Shown piece by piece: positions 9,293 to 18,210 of a stretch of DNA of 64,000 nt (its first letter is position 1; each line of letters begins with the position of its first letter). Where the stretch lies: the NCBI RefSeq assembly GCF_000317285.1, contig NZ_AJLN01000047.1, forward strand, positions 62,001 to 126,000, written 5' to 3'. Under the pieces are notes generated by a model. It was not told the DNA's origin. It saw nothing but the letters and a program-made list of their open reading frames with translations, and did not search any database. Source of the DNA: Chlorogloeopsis fritschii PCC 6912. GTDB lineage: Bacteria; Cyanobacteriota; Cyanobacteriia; Cyanobacteriales; Nostocaceae. The position numbers and the translations under genes are program-made.

Positions 9293-10396
9293 ATGCAGCA
9301 AGTTTCATTATCTGAAGAAATTTTTTGGCAGGCTATCAATAGTCGAGACACAAGTTTTGATGGAGTGTTTTTCTATGGTGTACGCTCCACTTGCATCTAC
9401 TGCCGCCCAAGTTGCCCTAGTCGCAAACCTAAGCGCAATCAGGTTACCTTCTTTAGAGAGTTTCAAGAAGCTGAAGCAGTAGGTTATCGACCGTGCAAGC
9501 GTTGTCAACCACAATATTCAATAGCACCAAATTCTGCCTATGCTAAAGTGTTGGCAACTTGTCGTTACATTGAAGCGCAAACAGAGCATATCCCTACACT
9601 TGCTGAATTAGGCGCTCATGTGTCCACAAGTCCCACGCATTTGCAAAGAATATTCAAGCGGATGACTGGTGTAACGCCATTTCAATATGCAGATGTTTGC
9701 CGAATGGAAAGATTTAAAAAACGCTTGAAACAAGGGGATATGATCGCTAATGCACTTTATGAAACTGGGTATGGAGCAAGTAGCCGTCTTTACGAAAAAG
9801 CACCGCAACAGTTAGGTATGACACCAGCTTCCTATCAAAAACATGGCCAGGGCGAGACTATTCGTTATGCGATCGCCTCTTCGCCTCTTGGAGAAATATT
9901 AGTGGCAGCCACTACAAGGGGTTTGTGCTGTGTACGGCTGGGAGAAACAGCAACAGCACTACTAGAGGAGTTAAAACAAGAGTTTGCAGGTGCATCACTC
10001 CAGTCTGGTGACGATGAGCTTTATGCTTGGACTCAGGCTTTAGTGGACTACCTCAGTGGAAGAAGCATTTGTCCCAGCCTACCCCTAGACGTGCAAGCTA
10101 CTGCATTTCAACTTCTAGTTTGGGAGGCTTTACGAAAAATACCAATCGGAACCACAGCTAGCTATAGTGACATTGCCCATGCGATCGCGCAACCAAAATC
10201 TGTACGGGCTGTAGCAAGAGCTTGTGCTACTAACCCAGTTGCACTAGTTATTCCTTGCCATCGCGTAGTTCAAAAAGATGGTGGTTTAGGAGGTTACCGC
10301 TGGGGAGTTAGTCGTAAAGAAGCGCTGCTCAATCTTGAACAGGGGCTAGAAAAGAAGCAGGGGAGCAGGGGAGCAGGGGAGATGGGAAAAGACTAA
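9293..10396 (+). CDS. ada: Ada: methylated-DNA repair protein and regulator
   Basis: Three-part adaptive-response protein. The N-terminal zinc/methyl-phosphotriester domain has Cys37, Cys41, Cys68 and Cys71 in the Ada spacing, where the first is the methyl acceptor in the family. An AraC-type helix-turn-helix follows (about 80-185). The C-terminal O6-methylguanine methyltransferase has PCHRVV with acceptor Cys322. It would repair alkylated DNA and activate its own regulon. The last dozen residues (GSRGAGEMGKD) are encoded by a GGGGAGCA tandem repeat. They lie outside the normal family boundary, so the repeat has extended the reading frame. It sits just downstream of an EamA exporter. Confidence 0.93.
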   Translation: MQQVSLSEEIFWQAINSRDTSFDGVFFYGVRSTCIYCRPSCPSRKPKRNQVTFFREFQEAEAVGYRPCKRCQPQYSIAPNSAYAKVLATCRYIEAQTEHIPTLAELGAHVSTSPTHLQRIFKRMTGVTPFQYADVCRMERFKKRLKQGDMIANALYETGYGASSRLYEKAPQQLGMTPASYQKHGQGETIRYAIASSPLGEILVAATTRGLCCVRLGETATALLEELKQEFAGASLQSGDDELYAWTQALVDYLSGRSICPSLPLDVQATAFQLLVWEALRKIPIGTTASYSDIAHAIAQPKSVRAVARACATNPVALVIPCHRVVQKDGGLGGYRWGVSRKEALLNLEQGLEKKQGSRGAGEMGKD

Positions 10397-10435
10397 TGAC
10401 TATTGACTAATGACTAACCACTAACTCCTAACTAT

Positions 10436-10915
10436 TTAGCCACCATACTGCCAGCCTGTAGTTTCCAGTAGCATCTGTTTACCTTCACGGTGAACGCCAG
10501 CAGCTATGACTTCACCAACAAAGACAGTGTGATCGCCACGAGCCACTACATCGACAACCTGACACTCAATGTATCCCAAGGAGTCCGAAATAATTGGACA
10601 GCCAGTTTTGCCCAGATAAAATTCTACATCCTCAAATTTATTACCAACCCGGCGCATCTGCTTGAAGAACTTTTGCGCTAAGTCTTTTTGTCCTTCTTCC
10701 AAAAAGCTGACAGCAAAGAAGCCGCTATTTTTAATCATTTGATGGGATATGGAATTTTGATTGACACAAATTACGACTAAGGGAGGCTTAAATGAAGCTT
10801 GCATTAACCAGCTAAGAGTGAAACCGTTGACTTCTTCCCCATCTTTGACACCACATATATACAATCCGTGGGGAATTTTCTGTAGCATTGTTTTTTTAGC
10901 CTGTTCGTCGAGCAT
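10436..10915 (-). CDS. Flavin reductase-like FMN-binding protein
   Basis: Flavin reductase / flavoredoxin-like split-barrel protein that would bind FMN and shuttle electrons from NAD(P)H or act as the reductase of a two-component system. Family landmarks are IPHGLYICGVKDGEEVNGFT near the start, the PPLVVICVNQNS strand, FAVSFLEEGQKDLAQ and the closing VVARGDHTVFVGEV stretch. The domain resembles the C-terminal flavin-reductase module of cyanobacterial flavodiiron proteins but stands alone here at 159 residues. The partner enzyme is unknown. It converges on ada. Confidence 0.88.
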   Translation of the reverse strand: MLDEQAKKTMLQKIPHGLYICGVKDGEEVNGFTLSWLMQASFKPPLVVICVNQNSISHQMIKNSGFFAVSFLEEGQKDLAQKFFKQMRRVGNKFEDVEFYLGKTGCPIISDSLGYIECQVVDVVARGDHTVFVGEVIAAGVHREGKQMLLETTGWQYGG

Positions 10916-10985
10916 AATTTAATCTACTTAAGTGTTCCATTGCTAAGTGTATCGAACAGCGGGAACTGAAAAGCAGGCGTCTAAT

Positions 10986-11816
10986 TTATCCTTTAGGACG
11001 AAATATATGGCTGTGTTCGGGATGATATAAACGCGATCGCGCTACGCCCATACTTGGTAAATGCGCTGTTGCTTCTGTTAATGCAGGACTAATTACATAA
11101 AGCGTGGTGCGAATTAACTTTTCTTTTTGAGTACAATCTGCCATTTGATTGAGAGGGACGATCCATATTTTTTCATCAGGCCAGCCCAGACGGAAGCAAA
11201 TTGCTACGGGAGTATCGACTGGATAATGTTCCAGTAATTTGGCTTGGGTTGTTTCAATGTGGCGAGCGCTCAGGTATAGACACAGGCTTGCCTGATGGGC
11301 AGCGAGGGAAGCTAATTCCTCTTTGGGAGGGACTTCTGTACGTCCACTGATGCGGCTGAGAATAATAGTTTGAACTAAACCGGGAACAGTCAGTTCTACT
11401 TTCAGTTTGGCGGCAGCAGCTTGAAAGGCGCTAATACCGGGAACAACTTCAAAGGGGATTTCTGCTTCAGCTAGCAGTTGCATTTGCTCGTGGATAGCGC
11501 TATAAAGACTGGGATCACCAGAGTGAAGACGGACGACAGACTTTTGCGATCGCACCCGTTCTATCATCATCGGCAATATTTCTTCTAAAGTCTTGTTTGC
11601 TGTCCGAATGATTTCCGCGTCTTCCCGACAAAATTCTATAATCTGTTGTGGCACTAGAGAATCAGCAAATAAAACTACATCCGCAGCCATTAGCAGTTTC
11701 TGTGCCTTAATTGTTAATAAATCTGGATCGCCCGGCCCTGCTCCCACAATATACACAGATGGTTTTAGGCAATCAAGATAATTATCATTACTTAAATTTT
11801 TAGTATATTTACGCAT
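10986..11816 (-). CDS. cobM: Precorrin-4 C11-methyltransferase
   Basis: SAM-dependent methyltransferase of corrin-ring synthesis (CobM/CbiF), acting in cobalamin biosynthesis. Landmarks are VYIVGAGPGDPDLLTIKA near the N-terminus, SGDPSLYSAI, VVPGISAFQAAAA and the IILSRISGRTEVP motif. The start was set at the ATG of MRKYTKNL. The frame extends nine codons further to a TTG at 11843, but the family core begins only at SVYIVGAG. No cobalamin riboswitch is recognisable upstream; that space instead carries a candidate small RNA on the other strand. No other corrin gene is nearby. Confidence 0.93.
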   Translation of the reverse strand: MRKYTKNLSNDNYLDCLKPSVYIVGAGPGDPDLLTIKAQKLLMAADVVLFADSLVPQQIIEFCREDAEIIRTANKTLEEILPMMIERVRSQKSVVRLHSGDPSLYSAIHEQMQLLAEAEIPFEVVPGISAFQAAAAKLKVELTVPGLVQTIILSRISGRTEVPPKEELASLAAHQASLCLYLSARHIETTQAKLLEHYPVDTPVAICFRLGWPDEKIWIVPLNQMADCTQKEKLIRTTLYVISPALTEATAHLPSMGVARSRLYHPEHSHIFRPKG

Positions 11817-11884
11817 ATTACCAGCAGAAATTAATCTTTTCAAAAAATTTTTCTGAGTTTTTCTCAGTATCTTTCCGGATAAAC

Positions 11885-11960
11885 CCTCTATATCTAGTAG
11901 AGGTGATTGGTAGATGCACCCTGGTTAAGCCCTGGAGAACACTCTGGGGCATTTTTTATT
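11885..11960 (+). ncRNA. Candidate small RNA with two hairpins
   Basis: A compact structured unit with no open frame. The first hairpin has CCTCTA at 11886-11891 pairing with TAGAGG at 11899-11904. A single-stranded linker of about 25 bases (TGATTGGTAGATGCACC and following) leads to a second hairpin and a T-run, which together form a terminator. A transcript of about 75 bases would result, starting within the cobM upstream region and running opposite to it. Nothing upstream on this strand needs a terminator, and that favours an independent RNA. Size and layout resemble known cyanobacterial regulatory RNAs such as NsiR4, but I found no GTA-N8-TAC NtcA site at the expected distance and cannot confirm identity. 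Confidence 0.45.
11930..11958 (+). terminator. Rho-independent terminator of the candidate small RNA
   Basis: GCCCTGGA (11930-11937) pairs with TCTGGGGC (11944-11951) through eight positions including two G-T wobbles. The loop is GAACAC and a run of six T follows. The T-run fixes the orientation as plus strand. Confidence 0.7.
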
Positions 11961-12000
11961 GGGTTAGTTATTAGTTCATTTGTCATTAGACATTGGTTTG

Positions 12001-12026
12001 TAGAAACGCGATAAATCGCGTCTCTA
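12001..12026. repeat. GTAGAGACGCGAT-type palindromic repeat
   Basis: TAGAAACGCGAT and ATCGCGTCTCTA form a near-perfect inverted repeat around AA. A related copy is the 20-bp palindrome at 52324-52343, and a half-copy (GCGCGTCTCTACATTAG) lies near 29528. This is a common cyanobacterial intergenic palindrome. Heptamer repeats and TTGTCCCC runs fill the remaining space up to the lgt stop. Confidence 0.75.
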
Positions 12027-12126
12027 CATTAGTGGTTAGTCATTTGTCATTAGTCAATAGTCATTAGTCTTTTCCTTTCTGCTCTGCTCCCCTGCTCCTT
12101 GTCCCCGTGTCCCCTTGTCCCTCTTC

Positions 12127-13002
12127 CTATCTCCCTTTCTCTCCTTCCTTTTGAGGGGTAGAAACCACATCAGGCAAAGGACGGTTAGCAATATAAAGCC
12201 AGGCTAATCCAGCTAATCCTAAGAAGATTCCGATTAAACTCACCACTTGTGCAATTCTGAGTGGCCCAAGCATTAAGCTATCAGTCCGAAGACCTTCAAT
12301 CCACAGGCGTCCTAAACTGTAGGCTGCTAAGTACAACGTAAACAAAGTACCTGTTTTTAATGGTGGCTTGCCCCGCAAACCGCGAAAAAACAATGTCATG
12401 AGCAAAGCAAATACCATTAAATTCCACAGAGATTCATACAGAAAGGTGGGATGAAAATATTCAAAGTTAGCAAGTTCTGGGGGACGGCGCTCTGGGGGAA
12501 TGTATAGTTTCCAAGGTAAATTGGTGGGATCGCCAAAAGCTTCAGAGTTAAAAAAATTGCCCCAACGTCCGATCGCCTGTCCCAAAATCAATGAAGGAGC
12601 CACCAAATCTGCTAGTTGCCAGAAAGAAACTCGCTTCAGTTTGGCAAAAATTATAGATGCTATGAGACCACCGAGAATTGCTCCATGAATAGCAATACCT
12701 CCTTGCCAAATGGCTATGATCCGCTCTGGATGCTGGGCATATTCTGACCATTCAAACAAAACATAATACAGCCGCGCTGCTGGAATCGCTCCTATTACCA
12801 ACCAAATTGACAAATCACCGATCAACTCTGGATTTACATTACGGCGCTTTGCCAGATACTGGGAGAGAGCAACACCAATTAATACTGCTGTCGCAATCAA
12901 CAAGCCGTACCAGCGGATAGCGATCGGCCCTATTCTCACAAAAATCGGGCCAGGAGATGTAAATTGAAATGCCAAAGGTAAGACGGAAAGATCCAATGCC
13001 AT
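12127..13002 (-). CDS. lgt: Prolipoprotein diacylglyceryl transferase
   Basis: Integral membrane enzyme that transfers diacylglyceryl from phosphatidylglycerol to the lipobox cysteine of prolipoproteins. About seven membrane segments are visible. The Lgt signature [16 protein letters not shown] is present around residue 145, after [10 protein letters not shown], and [12 protein letters not shown] lies near the C-terminus. Length (291) is normal. It would process lipoproteins such as the ZnuA-like and peptide-binding proteins found elsewhere in this window. It is divergent from coaD, with about 180 bases between. Confidence 0.95.
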   Translation of the reverse strand: MALDLSVLPLAFQFTSPGPIFVRIGPIAIRWYGLLIATAVLIGVALSQYLAKRRNVNPELIGDLSIWLVIGAIPAARLYYVLFEWSEYAQHPERIIAIWQGGIAIHGAILGGLIASIIFAKLKRVSFWQLADLVAPSLILGQAIGRWGNFFNSEAFGDPTNLPWKLYIPPERRPPELANFEYFHPTFLYESLWNLMVFALLMTLFFRGLRGKPPLKTGTLFTLYLAAYSLGRLWIEGLRTDSLMLGPLRIAQVVSLIGIFLGLAGLAWLYIANRPLPDVVSTPQKEGEKGR

Positions 13003-13184
13003 GCAGAAGTACCTAACTCAGCACTCATAACTCTAAACTGTCACGCTGCAACTGCAACAGCCACAAAATTGATTGTGACACGCTAAGAACAAACAGGCTG
13101 TTGATTGTAAATTAAAAATTGCATCTTGCAATGAATAAACTATGCTTGGATATAATCACGTAAATATCTGTGAGGCAAAAAATT

Positions 13185-13757
13185 GTGATTGCCATTTATC
13201 CAGGTAGCTTTGACCCTATTACTTTGGGACACCTTGATATTATCGAACGCGGCAGTCGGCTATTTGCACAGGTGATTGTTGCCGTACTGCGGAATCCTAA
13301 CAAAATGCCTCTGTTTACAGTGCAAAAACGCTTAGAACAAATTCGTCAATGTACTAAACATCTACCTAATGTTGAAGTAGACGCCTTTGATGGATTAACT
13401 GTTCATTATGCCCAAATGCGGCAAGCTTCTGTCCTGCTAAGGGGGTTGAGGGCAATTTCAGACTTTGAAGTCGAGCTACAAATGGCTCACACAAATAAAA
13501 CTCTTTCTACCGATATAGAAACTGTTTTTCTAGCAACATCAAACGAGTATAGTTTTTTAAGTAGTAGTGTGATAAAAGAGATCGCAAGGTTTGGTGGTTC
13601 TGTCGATCATCTTGTTCCCCCGCACGTCGCCCTGGATATTTACCAATGCTACGCCCAAAACCAGCCCATAGCGAATCAGATCGCAACGGAAGCATTCCCG
13701 CCTCGCCAGAGTTCCACGATGGAATCTCTGAAAACTCTACGCGAACGGGAAGCATAG
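13185..13757 (+). CDS. coaD: Phosphopantetheine adenylyltransferase
   Basis: Penultimate enzyme of coenzyme A synthesis, joining ATP and 4'-phosphopantetheine. The nucleotidyltransferase motif [14 protein letters not shown] is at the N-terminus, followed by [19 protein letters not shown] and the [13 protein letters not shown] block. The start was set at the GTG of 13185 (product begins [11 protein letters not shown]), because GAGG at 13171-13174 lies about ten bases before it. An upstream in-frame GTG at 13170 would put that ribosome site inside the gene. The protein runs about 30 residues past the usual C-terminus, and this tail overlaps the next gene by 112 bases. Confidence 0.93.
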   Translation: MIAIYPGSFDPITLGHLDIIERGSRLFAQVIVAVLRNPNKMPLFTVQKRLEQIRQCTKHLPNVEVDAFDGLTVHYAQMRQASVLLRGLRAISDFEVELQMAHTNKTLSTDIETVFLATSNEYSFLSSSVIKEIARFGGSVDHLVPPHVALDIYQCYAQNQPIANQIATEAFPPRQSSTMESLKTLREREA

Positions 13758-14317
13758 ATATTCAACAGGAATTCAATCATCTGGAGGAAATCGTTCTTGC
13801 TAGCTTACACATTCCACTAACACAATACACGTTAGTGGATGAGGAAAAATTGCTCGAACAGCTTGATTTTCTCCGGCTGTCACTGCCAACAGCTTTTCAA
13901 GAAGCAGCAGAAATTCTTCAACAGAAGGAGGAAATTATCCTACAAGCTGAAGAGTATGGACAGCAGATTGTTGAAGCTGCGCAAGCCAAAAGAGCGCAAA
14001 TTTTAGATCATAGCGATGTTCTCAAGCAGGCGGAACGAGAAGCCTCCGAACTGCGGCGACAAGTGCAGCAAGAATGCGAAGCGATGATGCAAGAAACTCT
14101 TGAAGAAATTGATCGTAAACGTCGCCAATGTCAGCAAGAAATAGAGGAAATGCGAAGAGATGCGATCGCTGAAGCTCAAGCGATCCAAAATGGGGCTGAT
14201 GAGTATGCTGACAGTGTTTTACAAAATATTGAGGAGCAACTTCACGATATGTTGCGTATTGTCCGCAATGGACGGCATCAATTGCAACAAGATTTGCCAG
14301 GGCAACGTAATTCGTAA
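13646..14317 (+). CDS. DivIVA-like coiled-coil protein
   Basis: A 223-residue soluble protein dominated by a long charged coiled coil (about 85-205: [19 protein letters not shown] and onward). It is preceded by a short region, [19 protein letters not shown], that looks like the membrane-proximal helix of DivIVA-type proteins. The function is unknown; proteins of this build occur next to coaD in other cyanobacteria and are usually annotated as hypothetical or DivIVA-domain. It begins inside coaD, an unusually long overlap in a different frame, so translational coupling is likely. The first 35 residues are encoded by the overlap and are low in conserved features, so a later start cannot be excluded. 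Confidence 0.7.
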   Translation: MLRPKPAHSESDRNGSIPASPEFHDGISENSTRTGSIDIQQEFNHLEEIVLASLHIPLTQYTLVDEEKLLEQLDFLRLSLPTAFQEAAEILQQKEEIILQAEEYGQQIVEAAQAKRAQILDHSDVLKQAEREASELRRQVQQECEAMMQETLEEIDRKRRQCQQEIEEMRRDAIAEAQAIQNGADEYADSVLQNIEEQLHDMLRIVRNGRHQLQQDLPGQRNS

Positions 14318-14380
14318 CTTGCGAAAAAGCTGATAATTTCATCTACTTGTGAAAGTGATAAATCTGTTATCTTCGCTACT

Positions 14381-15115
14381 TCACACTAGTTTCCGTGCAA
14401 GGAACGCCGTATGAGCTTTCGGCAGATGGTAGCTTCCATAACTACTCATTTTGCTAACCTGGAAACCTACTCGGCGAAGTTCTTTTGCTATATCTGTAGA
14501 CTTGTATAATTGCAGACAATGTATTTCGTCAGCCCGTCTATAGTATTCTCCTATTTTCCGAAAGCTGGTAATTCGACGGGTTAATGTCTGAAGATTTGGG
14601 TTCTCCTCCTTTTCGACTAGTACCACCCAATCCTCTCCTTGAGAAAACCCTTTAGTTAAGTTTCCTTGTACTACTTGTCCAGGTTCCGCAATATCGAAGA
14701 CGAAAACACCACCTGGAGTTAAAGCACTGTATACGCGAAGAAACAACTGAACTAGCGTTTGCCAATTATTATCTGGATCAAATAAATAGTTGAGACACTC
14801 ACCAATCGAAGTAACGGCGTTGCACGGTGGGATATCTGTCTTGAACAGCGATTCGACTCGAAACTCAGCATCTGGGACTCTTGTTCGAGCGATCGCAATG
14901 AGCGACTCTGAGATATCAATTCCCAGGACATGATAATCAGCCTTGGAGAGTTCTTGTGCCCACAATCCGCTTCCGCAGCCCAAGTCTACCACCAGACCAT
15001 TACGTACTTTGTTCTGAGTAAGTATTTCTAAGATCCCAGGGGCGGATTTGAGTGCAAAGTCACTGTGACCGACATCATGAATATAGGCTAAGTCTTCTTT
15101 GTACCACTCTTGCAT
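14381..15115 (-). CDS. Class I SAM-dependent methyltransferase
   Basis: Rossmann-fold methyltransferase of unknown substrate. The SAM-binding motif I is VVDLGCGSGLWAQELS near residue 43, the acidic end of strand 2 is GIDISESL, and the post-motif region is CNAVTSIGECLNYLFD. The family includes small-molecule and tRNA/protein modifying enzymes, and nothing here decides among them. Length is 244. It converges on the DivIVA-like gene and diverges from sufE, so it is probably a single transcription unit. Confidence 0.85.
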   Translation of the reverse strand: MQEWYKEDLAYIHDVGHSDFALKSAPGILEILTQNKVRNGLVVDLGCGSGLWAQELSKADYHVLGIDISESLIAIARTRVPDAEFRVESLFKTDIPPCNAVTSIGECLNYLFDPDNNWQTLVQLFLRVYSALTPGGVFVFDIAEPGQVVQGNLTKGFSQGEDWVVLVEKEENPNLQTLTRRITSFRKIGEYYRRADEIHCLQLYKSTDIAKELRRVGFQVSKMSSYGSYHLPKAHTAFLARKLV

Positions 15116-15268
15116 ATACCCTGCTGTTAAACGCTTTTATTTAATTGGGTTGAGCTTTCTATTTTGTATTTTTATGGCAAACTATTAGGCTAATAGTCCA
15201 ATCAAAGCGCAATCAAACCCCAAGATAATCTACACTCAAGGTGGGAGCGTTGATTACCTTGTCGTGTT

Positions 15269-15709
15269 ATGTCCTCTAGCATAGATTCACTACCACCCAA
15301 TCTCGCCAAAATAGTCCAGCGTTTTAAGCGGGCTACAGATCCAAAGCGACGCTACGAACAATTAATTTGGTACGGTCAGCGGCTAAAGGAATTTCCAGCA
15401 GATGATAAACTACCAGAAAACAAAGTTCCTGGCTGCGTTTCCCAAGTTTATGTTATAGCCAACTTGGAAGATGGGAAAGTAGTGTTTCAGGGTGACTCTG
15501 ATTCTCAATTAACCAAAGGATTAGTCGGTCTGTTGATTGAAGGCTTGAATGGACTCACATCCAATGAAATTGTCCAACTTACTCCAGATTTTATTCAAGA
15601 AACTGGTTTAAATGTTAGCCTCACACCTTCCCGCGCTAATGGTTTTTATAATATTTTCAAAACCATGCAAAAAAAAGCTTTGGAATGTCAACCCCCTACA
15701 GATGAATGA
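15269..15709 (+). CDS. sufE: SufE-family sulfur acceptor
   Basis: Cysteine-desulfurase activator that takes persulfide from SufS for Fe-S cluster assembly. The active cysteine is Cys56 in the NKVPGCVSQVYV motif, followed by the DGKVVFQGDSDSQLTKGL strand pair of the SufE fold. The length of 146 is typical. No other suf gene is adjacent; in cyanobacteria sufE is commonly separate from sufBCDS. The downstream space contains a degenerate 56-bp repeat. Confidence 0.93.
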   Translation: MSSSIDSLPPNLAKIVQRFKRATDPKRRYEQLIWYGQRLKEFPADDKLPENKVPGCVSQVYVIANLEDGKVVFQGDSDSQLTKGLVGLLIEGLNGLTSNEIVQLTPDFIQETGLNVSLTPSRANGFYNIFKTMQKKALECQPPTDE

Positions 15710-15803
15710 AAAATTAAGAATTAAAAATTAAAAATTAAAGAATCTAGAATGAATATTTTGAGGAGCTTTACAGCTGTTGTTAACTAGTTAATGGTGAGTA
15801 GGG

Positions 15804-15858
15804 GAGGGTTTTGTTGATTATCTTTGGGTGACAACTATAATTTGTCTTCTAAACCCGC
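15804..15858 (+). repeat. 56-bp palindromic repeat, degenerate (copy B)
   Basis: GAGGGTTTTGTTGATTATCT at the left and TCTTCTAAACCCGC at the right match copy A, with several internal substitutions. It is followed by TCGTACAGTAGTTAGT, as in the other copies. It lacks the GC-rich leader. Confidence 0.75.
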
Positions 15859-15936
15859 TCGTACAGTAGTTAGTCGTTAAGAGTAAATAACTAATAACCA
15901 ACAACCAATAACAAAACAACTACAAAATTTTGTCCA

Positions 15937-16845
15937 ATGTCTACCAATTTATTATCAACTCCTACAACTTTCGGTCTAGGTGGGGAAGTAAAAGAATTCT
16001 CTTGGAACTGGAAAAACCAGCAATTGCAGGTTGTATATGAAACTCTTGGCAGTGGTTCGCCACTACTGCTGCTGCCAGCTTTTAGCACAGTTTCCACACG
16101 AGAGGAAATGAGCGGAATCGCAAAGCTACTAGCTCCCTACTTTCAAGTGGTAGCAGTAGACTGGCCCGGATTTGGCGATTCTTCGCGTTTGCCTGTAAGT
16201 TATGACCCTAATTTATATCAGAGTTTTCTCGAAAATTTTGTTACTTCTGTCTTTAATAACCCGATCGCAGTAGTTGCTGCTGGACACAGTGCAGCTTATG
16301 TTCTGAAACTAGCAACAGAAAATCCATCTGTAATTTCACGCATAGTTTTAGTAGCACCAACTTGGCGTGGCCCTTTACCGACAATGGGAGCCAATCGACA
16401 GGTAGCTGGAATTTTTAGGGAAATAGTGCGATCGCCTATCCTCGGTCAAATACTCTATAAGCTCAACACCGTACCATCTTTTTTAAGTTTTATGTACCGC
16501 CGTCACGTTTACGTTGACGCAAACAAGCTTACTCCCAGTTTCATCGAACACAAGTGGCACAATACTCAACAGCCAGGAGGTAGATTTGCCCCCGCTGCCT
16601 TCGTCACAGGTTCGCTTGATGCCGTACACAACCAAAGTGATTTTCTGGCACTAGTTCGGGATTTGTCTGTGCCATTGATGGTAGTAATTGGAGAATCTTC
16701 TCCGACTAAATCACGTGCTGACATGGATGCTTTAGCAGCTTTAAATGGAGTACGATCAGCAGTTCTTCCTGGTTCCTTAGGAATGCATGAAGAATACCCA
16801 CAAGCTGTAGCAGAGGCAATATTGCCCTTTTTAGTCAATAGTTAG
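15937..16845 (+). CDS. Alpha/beta hydrolase
   Basis: Alpha/beta-hydrolase fold protein of unknown substrate. The nucleophile elbow is GHSAA with Ser118. The oxyanion region is LLLPAFSTVS, lacking the common HG. The acid is probably in the GSLDAVHNQ segment or VVIGES, and the terminal histidine is probably in GMHEEYP. The length of 302 is normal for the superfamily. Intergenic repeats surround it, so it is likely monocistronic. Confidence 0.85.
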   Translation: MSTNLLSTPTTFGLGGEVKEFSWNWKNQQLQVVYETLGSGSPLLLLPAFSTVSTREEMSGIAKLLAPYFQVVAVDWPGFGDSSRLPVSYDPNLYQSFLENFVTSVFNNPIAVVAAGHSAAYVLKLATENPSVISRIVLVAPTWRGPLPTMGANRQVAGIFREIVRSPILGQILYKLNTVPSFLSFMYRRHVYVDANKLTPSFIEHKWHNTQQPGGRFAPAAFVTGSLDAVHNQSDFLALVRDLSVPLMVVIGESSPTKSRADMDALAALNGVRSAVLPGSLGMHEEYPQAVAEAILPFLVNS

Positions 16846-16864
16846 TGGTTAGTGGATAGTAGGG

Positions 16865-16920
16865 GCGGGTTTTGCTGATTATCTTTGAGTCAAAACAGAT
16901 AATTTATCTTCTAAACCCGC
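16865..16920 (+). repeat. 56-bp palindromic repeat (copy C)
   Basis: Identical over 56 bases to copy A at 2945-3000, from GCGGGTTTTGC to CTAAACCCGC. It is flanked by TAGTGGTTAGTGGATAGTAGG on the left and CCGTACAGTGGATAGTGG on the right. Confidence 0.9.
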
Positions 16921-17000
16921 CCGTACAGTGGATAGTGGTTAGTGGTTAGTAGGGGAGCCAGTGCGCCCTTGCGGGTTGAGCGCGTTGTAGCAACTGGCGT

Positions 17001-17060
17001 GCGGGTTTTTTTGATAGAGAATCTTGCCTTTCAAACAGACAATTTATCTTCTAAACCCAC
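17001..17060 (+). repeat. 56-bp palindromic repeat, diverged (copy D)
   Basis: Adjacent to copy C and preceded by the GC-rich leader (AGGGGAGCCAGTGCGCCCTT, then CGCGTTGTAGCAACTGGC). The left end GCGGGTTTTTTTGATAGAG and the right end AATTTATCTTCTAAACCCAC are recognisable, while the middle is substituted. The same CCGTACAGTGGTTAGT follows. Confidence 0.8.
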
Positions 17061-17189
17061 CCGTACAGTGGTTAGTAATTCTCTCCCCTGCTCCCTGCCC
17101 CTCTGCTTTATTGTCCCCTTTTATCCGTTATATTCGTTAAATCATTTGTTGCCCTGCTTTTCTCTATCTGGGCATCAGTGGTTAAATTG

Positions 17190-17206
17190 AAATTGATTAT
17201 CATTTT
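17190..17206 (+). promoter_or_regulatory. Fur/Zur-like palindromic operator
   Basis: AAATTGAT and ATCATTTT flank a central T, matching 7 of 8 positions as an inverted repeat. It ends 23 bases before the CobW start codon, so a bound repressor would block transcription or initiation. AT-rich palindromes with TGAT/ATCA halves are the form of Fur-family (Zur) boxes, and CobW-family genes are known Zur targets in Anabaena. Assignment to Zur rather than Fur is inferred from the zinc-related genes downstream. Confidence 0.5.
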
Positions 17207-17229
17207 GAAACGCGAGAGGCATCTGGGAT

Positions 17230-18201
17230 ATGGTCAGTGCTGCGACAATAGACGTAGTTCCAGTAACAGTTCTCACCGGCTATCTGGGAGCGGGAAAAAC
17301 AACTCTGCTCAATCGCATTCTCACCTACGAACACGGTAAGAAAGTTGCGGTGATCGTGAATGAATTTGGGGAAGTAGGTATCGATAATCAATTGGTTATC
17401 GATGCGGATGAAGAAATTTTTGAGATGAACAATGGCTGTATTTGCTGTACGGTGCGGGGTGATTTAATCCGCATTATTGGCAATTTGATGAAACGCCGGA
17501 ATAAATTTGACCATTTAGTAATTGAAACTACCGGACTAGCAGATCCTGCACCTGTGATTCAAACATTCTTTGTTGATGAAGATATGCGGGACAAAATAGA
17601 GCTAGATGCAGTAGTTACGGTTGTGGATGCCAAGCATATCTGGGAACATTGGGAAGCGGACGAAGCGCAAGAGCAGATTGCTTTTGCCGATGTGATTCTA
17701 CTAAATAAAACGGATTTGGTGACACCAGACGTGCTGGATGAGTTAGAAAGGCGGATTCGCTCAATGAATGCGATGGCAAAAATCTATCGTACCCGTGACT
17801 CTGAAGTAGAAATGGACGCTCTTTTAGGCGTAAAAGCCTTTGATTTGGATCGTGCTTTGGAAATCGACCCAAATTTCTTAAAAGAAGACGCCCACGAACA
17901 TGATGAAACCGTGTTTTCTGTGGCTTTAGTAGAAAAAGGGGCACTAGATGGAGAGAAATTAAACAATTGGTTGGGGGAATTGCTGCGAACCCAGGGGCCA
18001 GATATTTTCCGTATGAAAGGAATTTTGAATATTGCTGGAGAAGACGATCGCTTTGTCTTCCAAGGAGTGCATATGCTCTTTGAAGGTAAACCCGATCGCC
18101 CTTGGAAACCCAACGAAACCCGCAAAAATGAACTGGTGTTCATTGGGCGTAACCTTGATGAAGCCAAACTCAGACAAGATTTTCTCGCCTGTATGGCATA
18201 A
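17230..18201 (+). CDS. CobW/COG0523 GTPase, probable zinc metallochaperone
   Basis: G3E-family P-loop GTPase. Walker A GYLGAGKT is at about 17-24, the metal-binding CxCC motif Cys70-Ile-Cys72-Cys73 is within NNGCICCTVRGDL, ETTGLADP follows, and the guanine motif is LLNKTD. The CobW C-terminal domain is present (about 205-323). Members insert or deliver metals, and the ones under Zur control are zinc chaperones. The Fur/Zur-like palindrome just upstream and the ZnuA-type gene downstream support zinc here, but this is inference. GAGAGG precedes the start by about ten bases. A strong hairpin follows the gene, so read-through into the WD40 gene may be limited. Confidence 0.9.
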   Translation: MVSAATIDVVPVTVLTGYLGAGKTTLLNRILTYEHGKKVAVIVNEFGEVGIDNQLVIDADEEIFEMNNGCICCTVRGDLIRIIGNLMKRRNKFDHLVIETTGLADPAPVIQTFFVDEDMRDKIELDAVVTVVDAKHIWEHWEADEAQEQIAFADVILLNKTDLVTPDVLDELERRIRSMNAMAKIYRTRDSEVEMDALLGVKAFDLDRALEIDPNFLKEDAHEHDETVFSVALVEKGALDGEKLNNWLGELLRTQGPDIFRMKGILNIAGEDDRFVFQGVHMLFEGKPDRPWKPNETRKNELVFIGRNLDEAKLRQDFLACMA

Positions 18202-18210
18202 ATGAAGGAA

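Noticed and set aside
11800-11880. NtcA site controlling the candidate small RNA
   Set aside because: GTA and TAC triplets occur but not with the eight-base spacing and position required.
11844-11960. Cobalamin riboswitch for cobM
   Set aside because: The expected B12-box and conserved core are not visible. The hairpin and T-run orientation is opposite to cobM.
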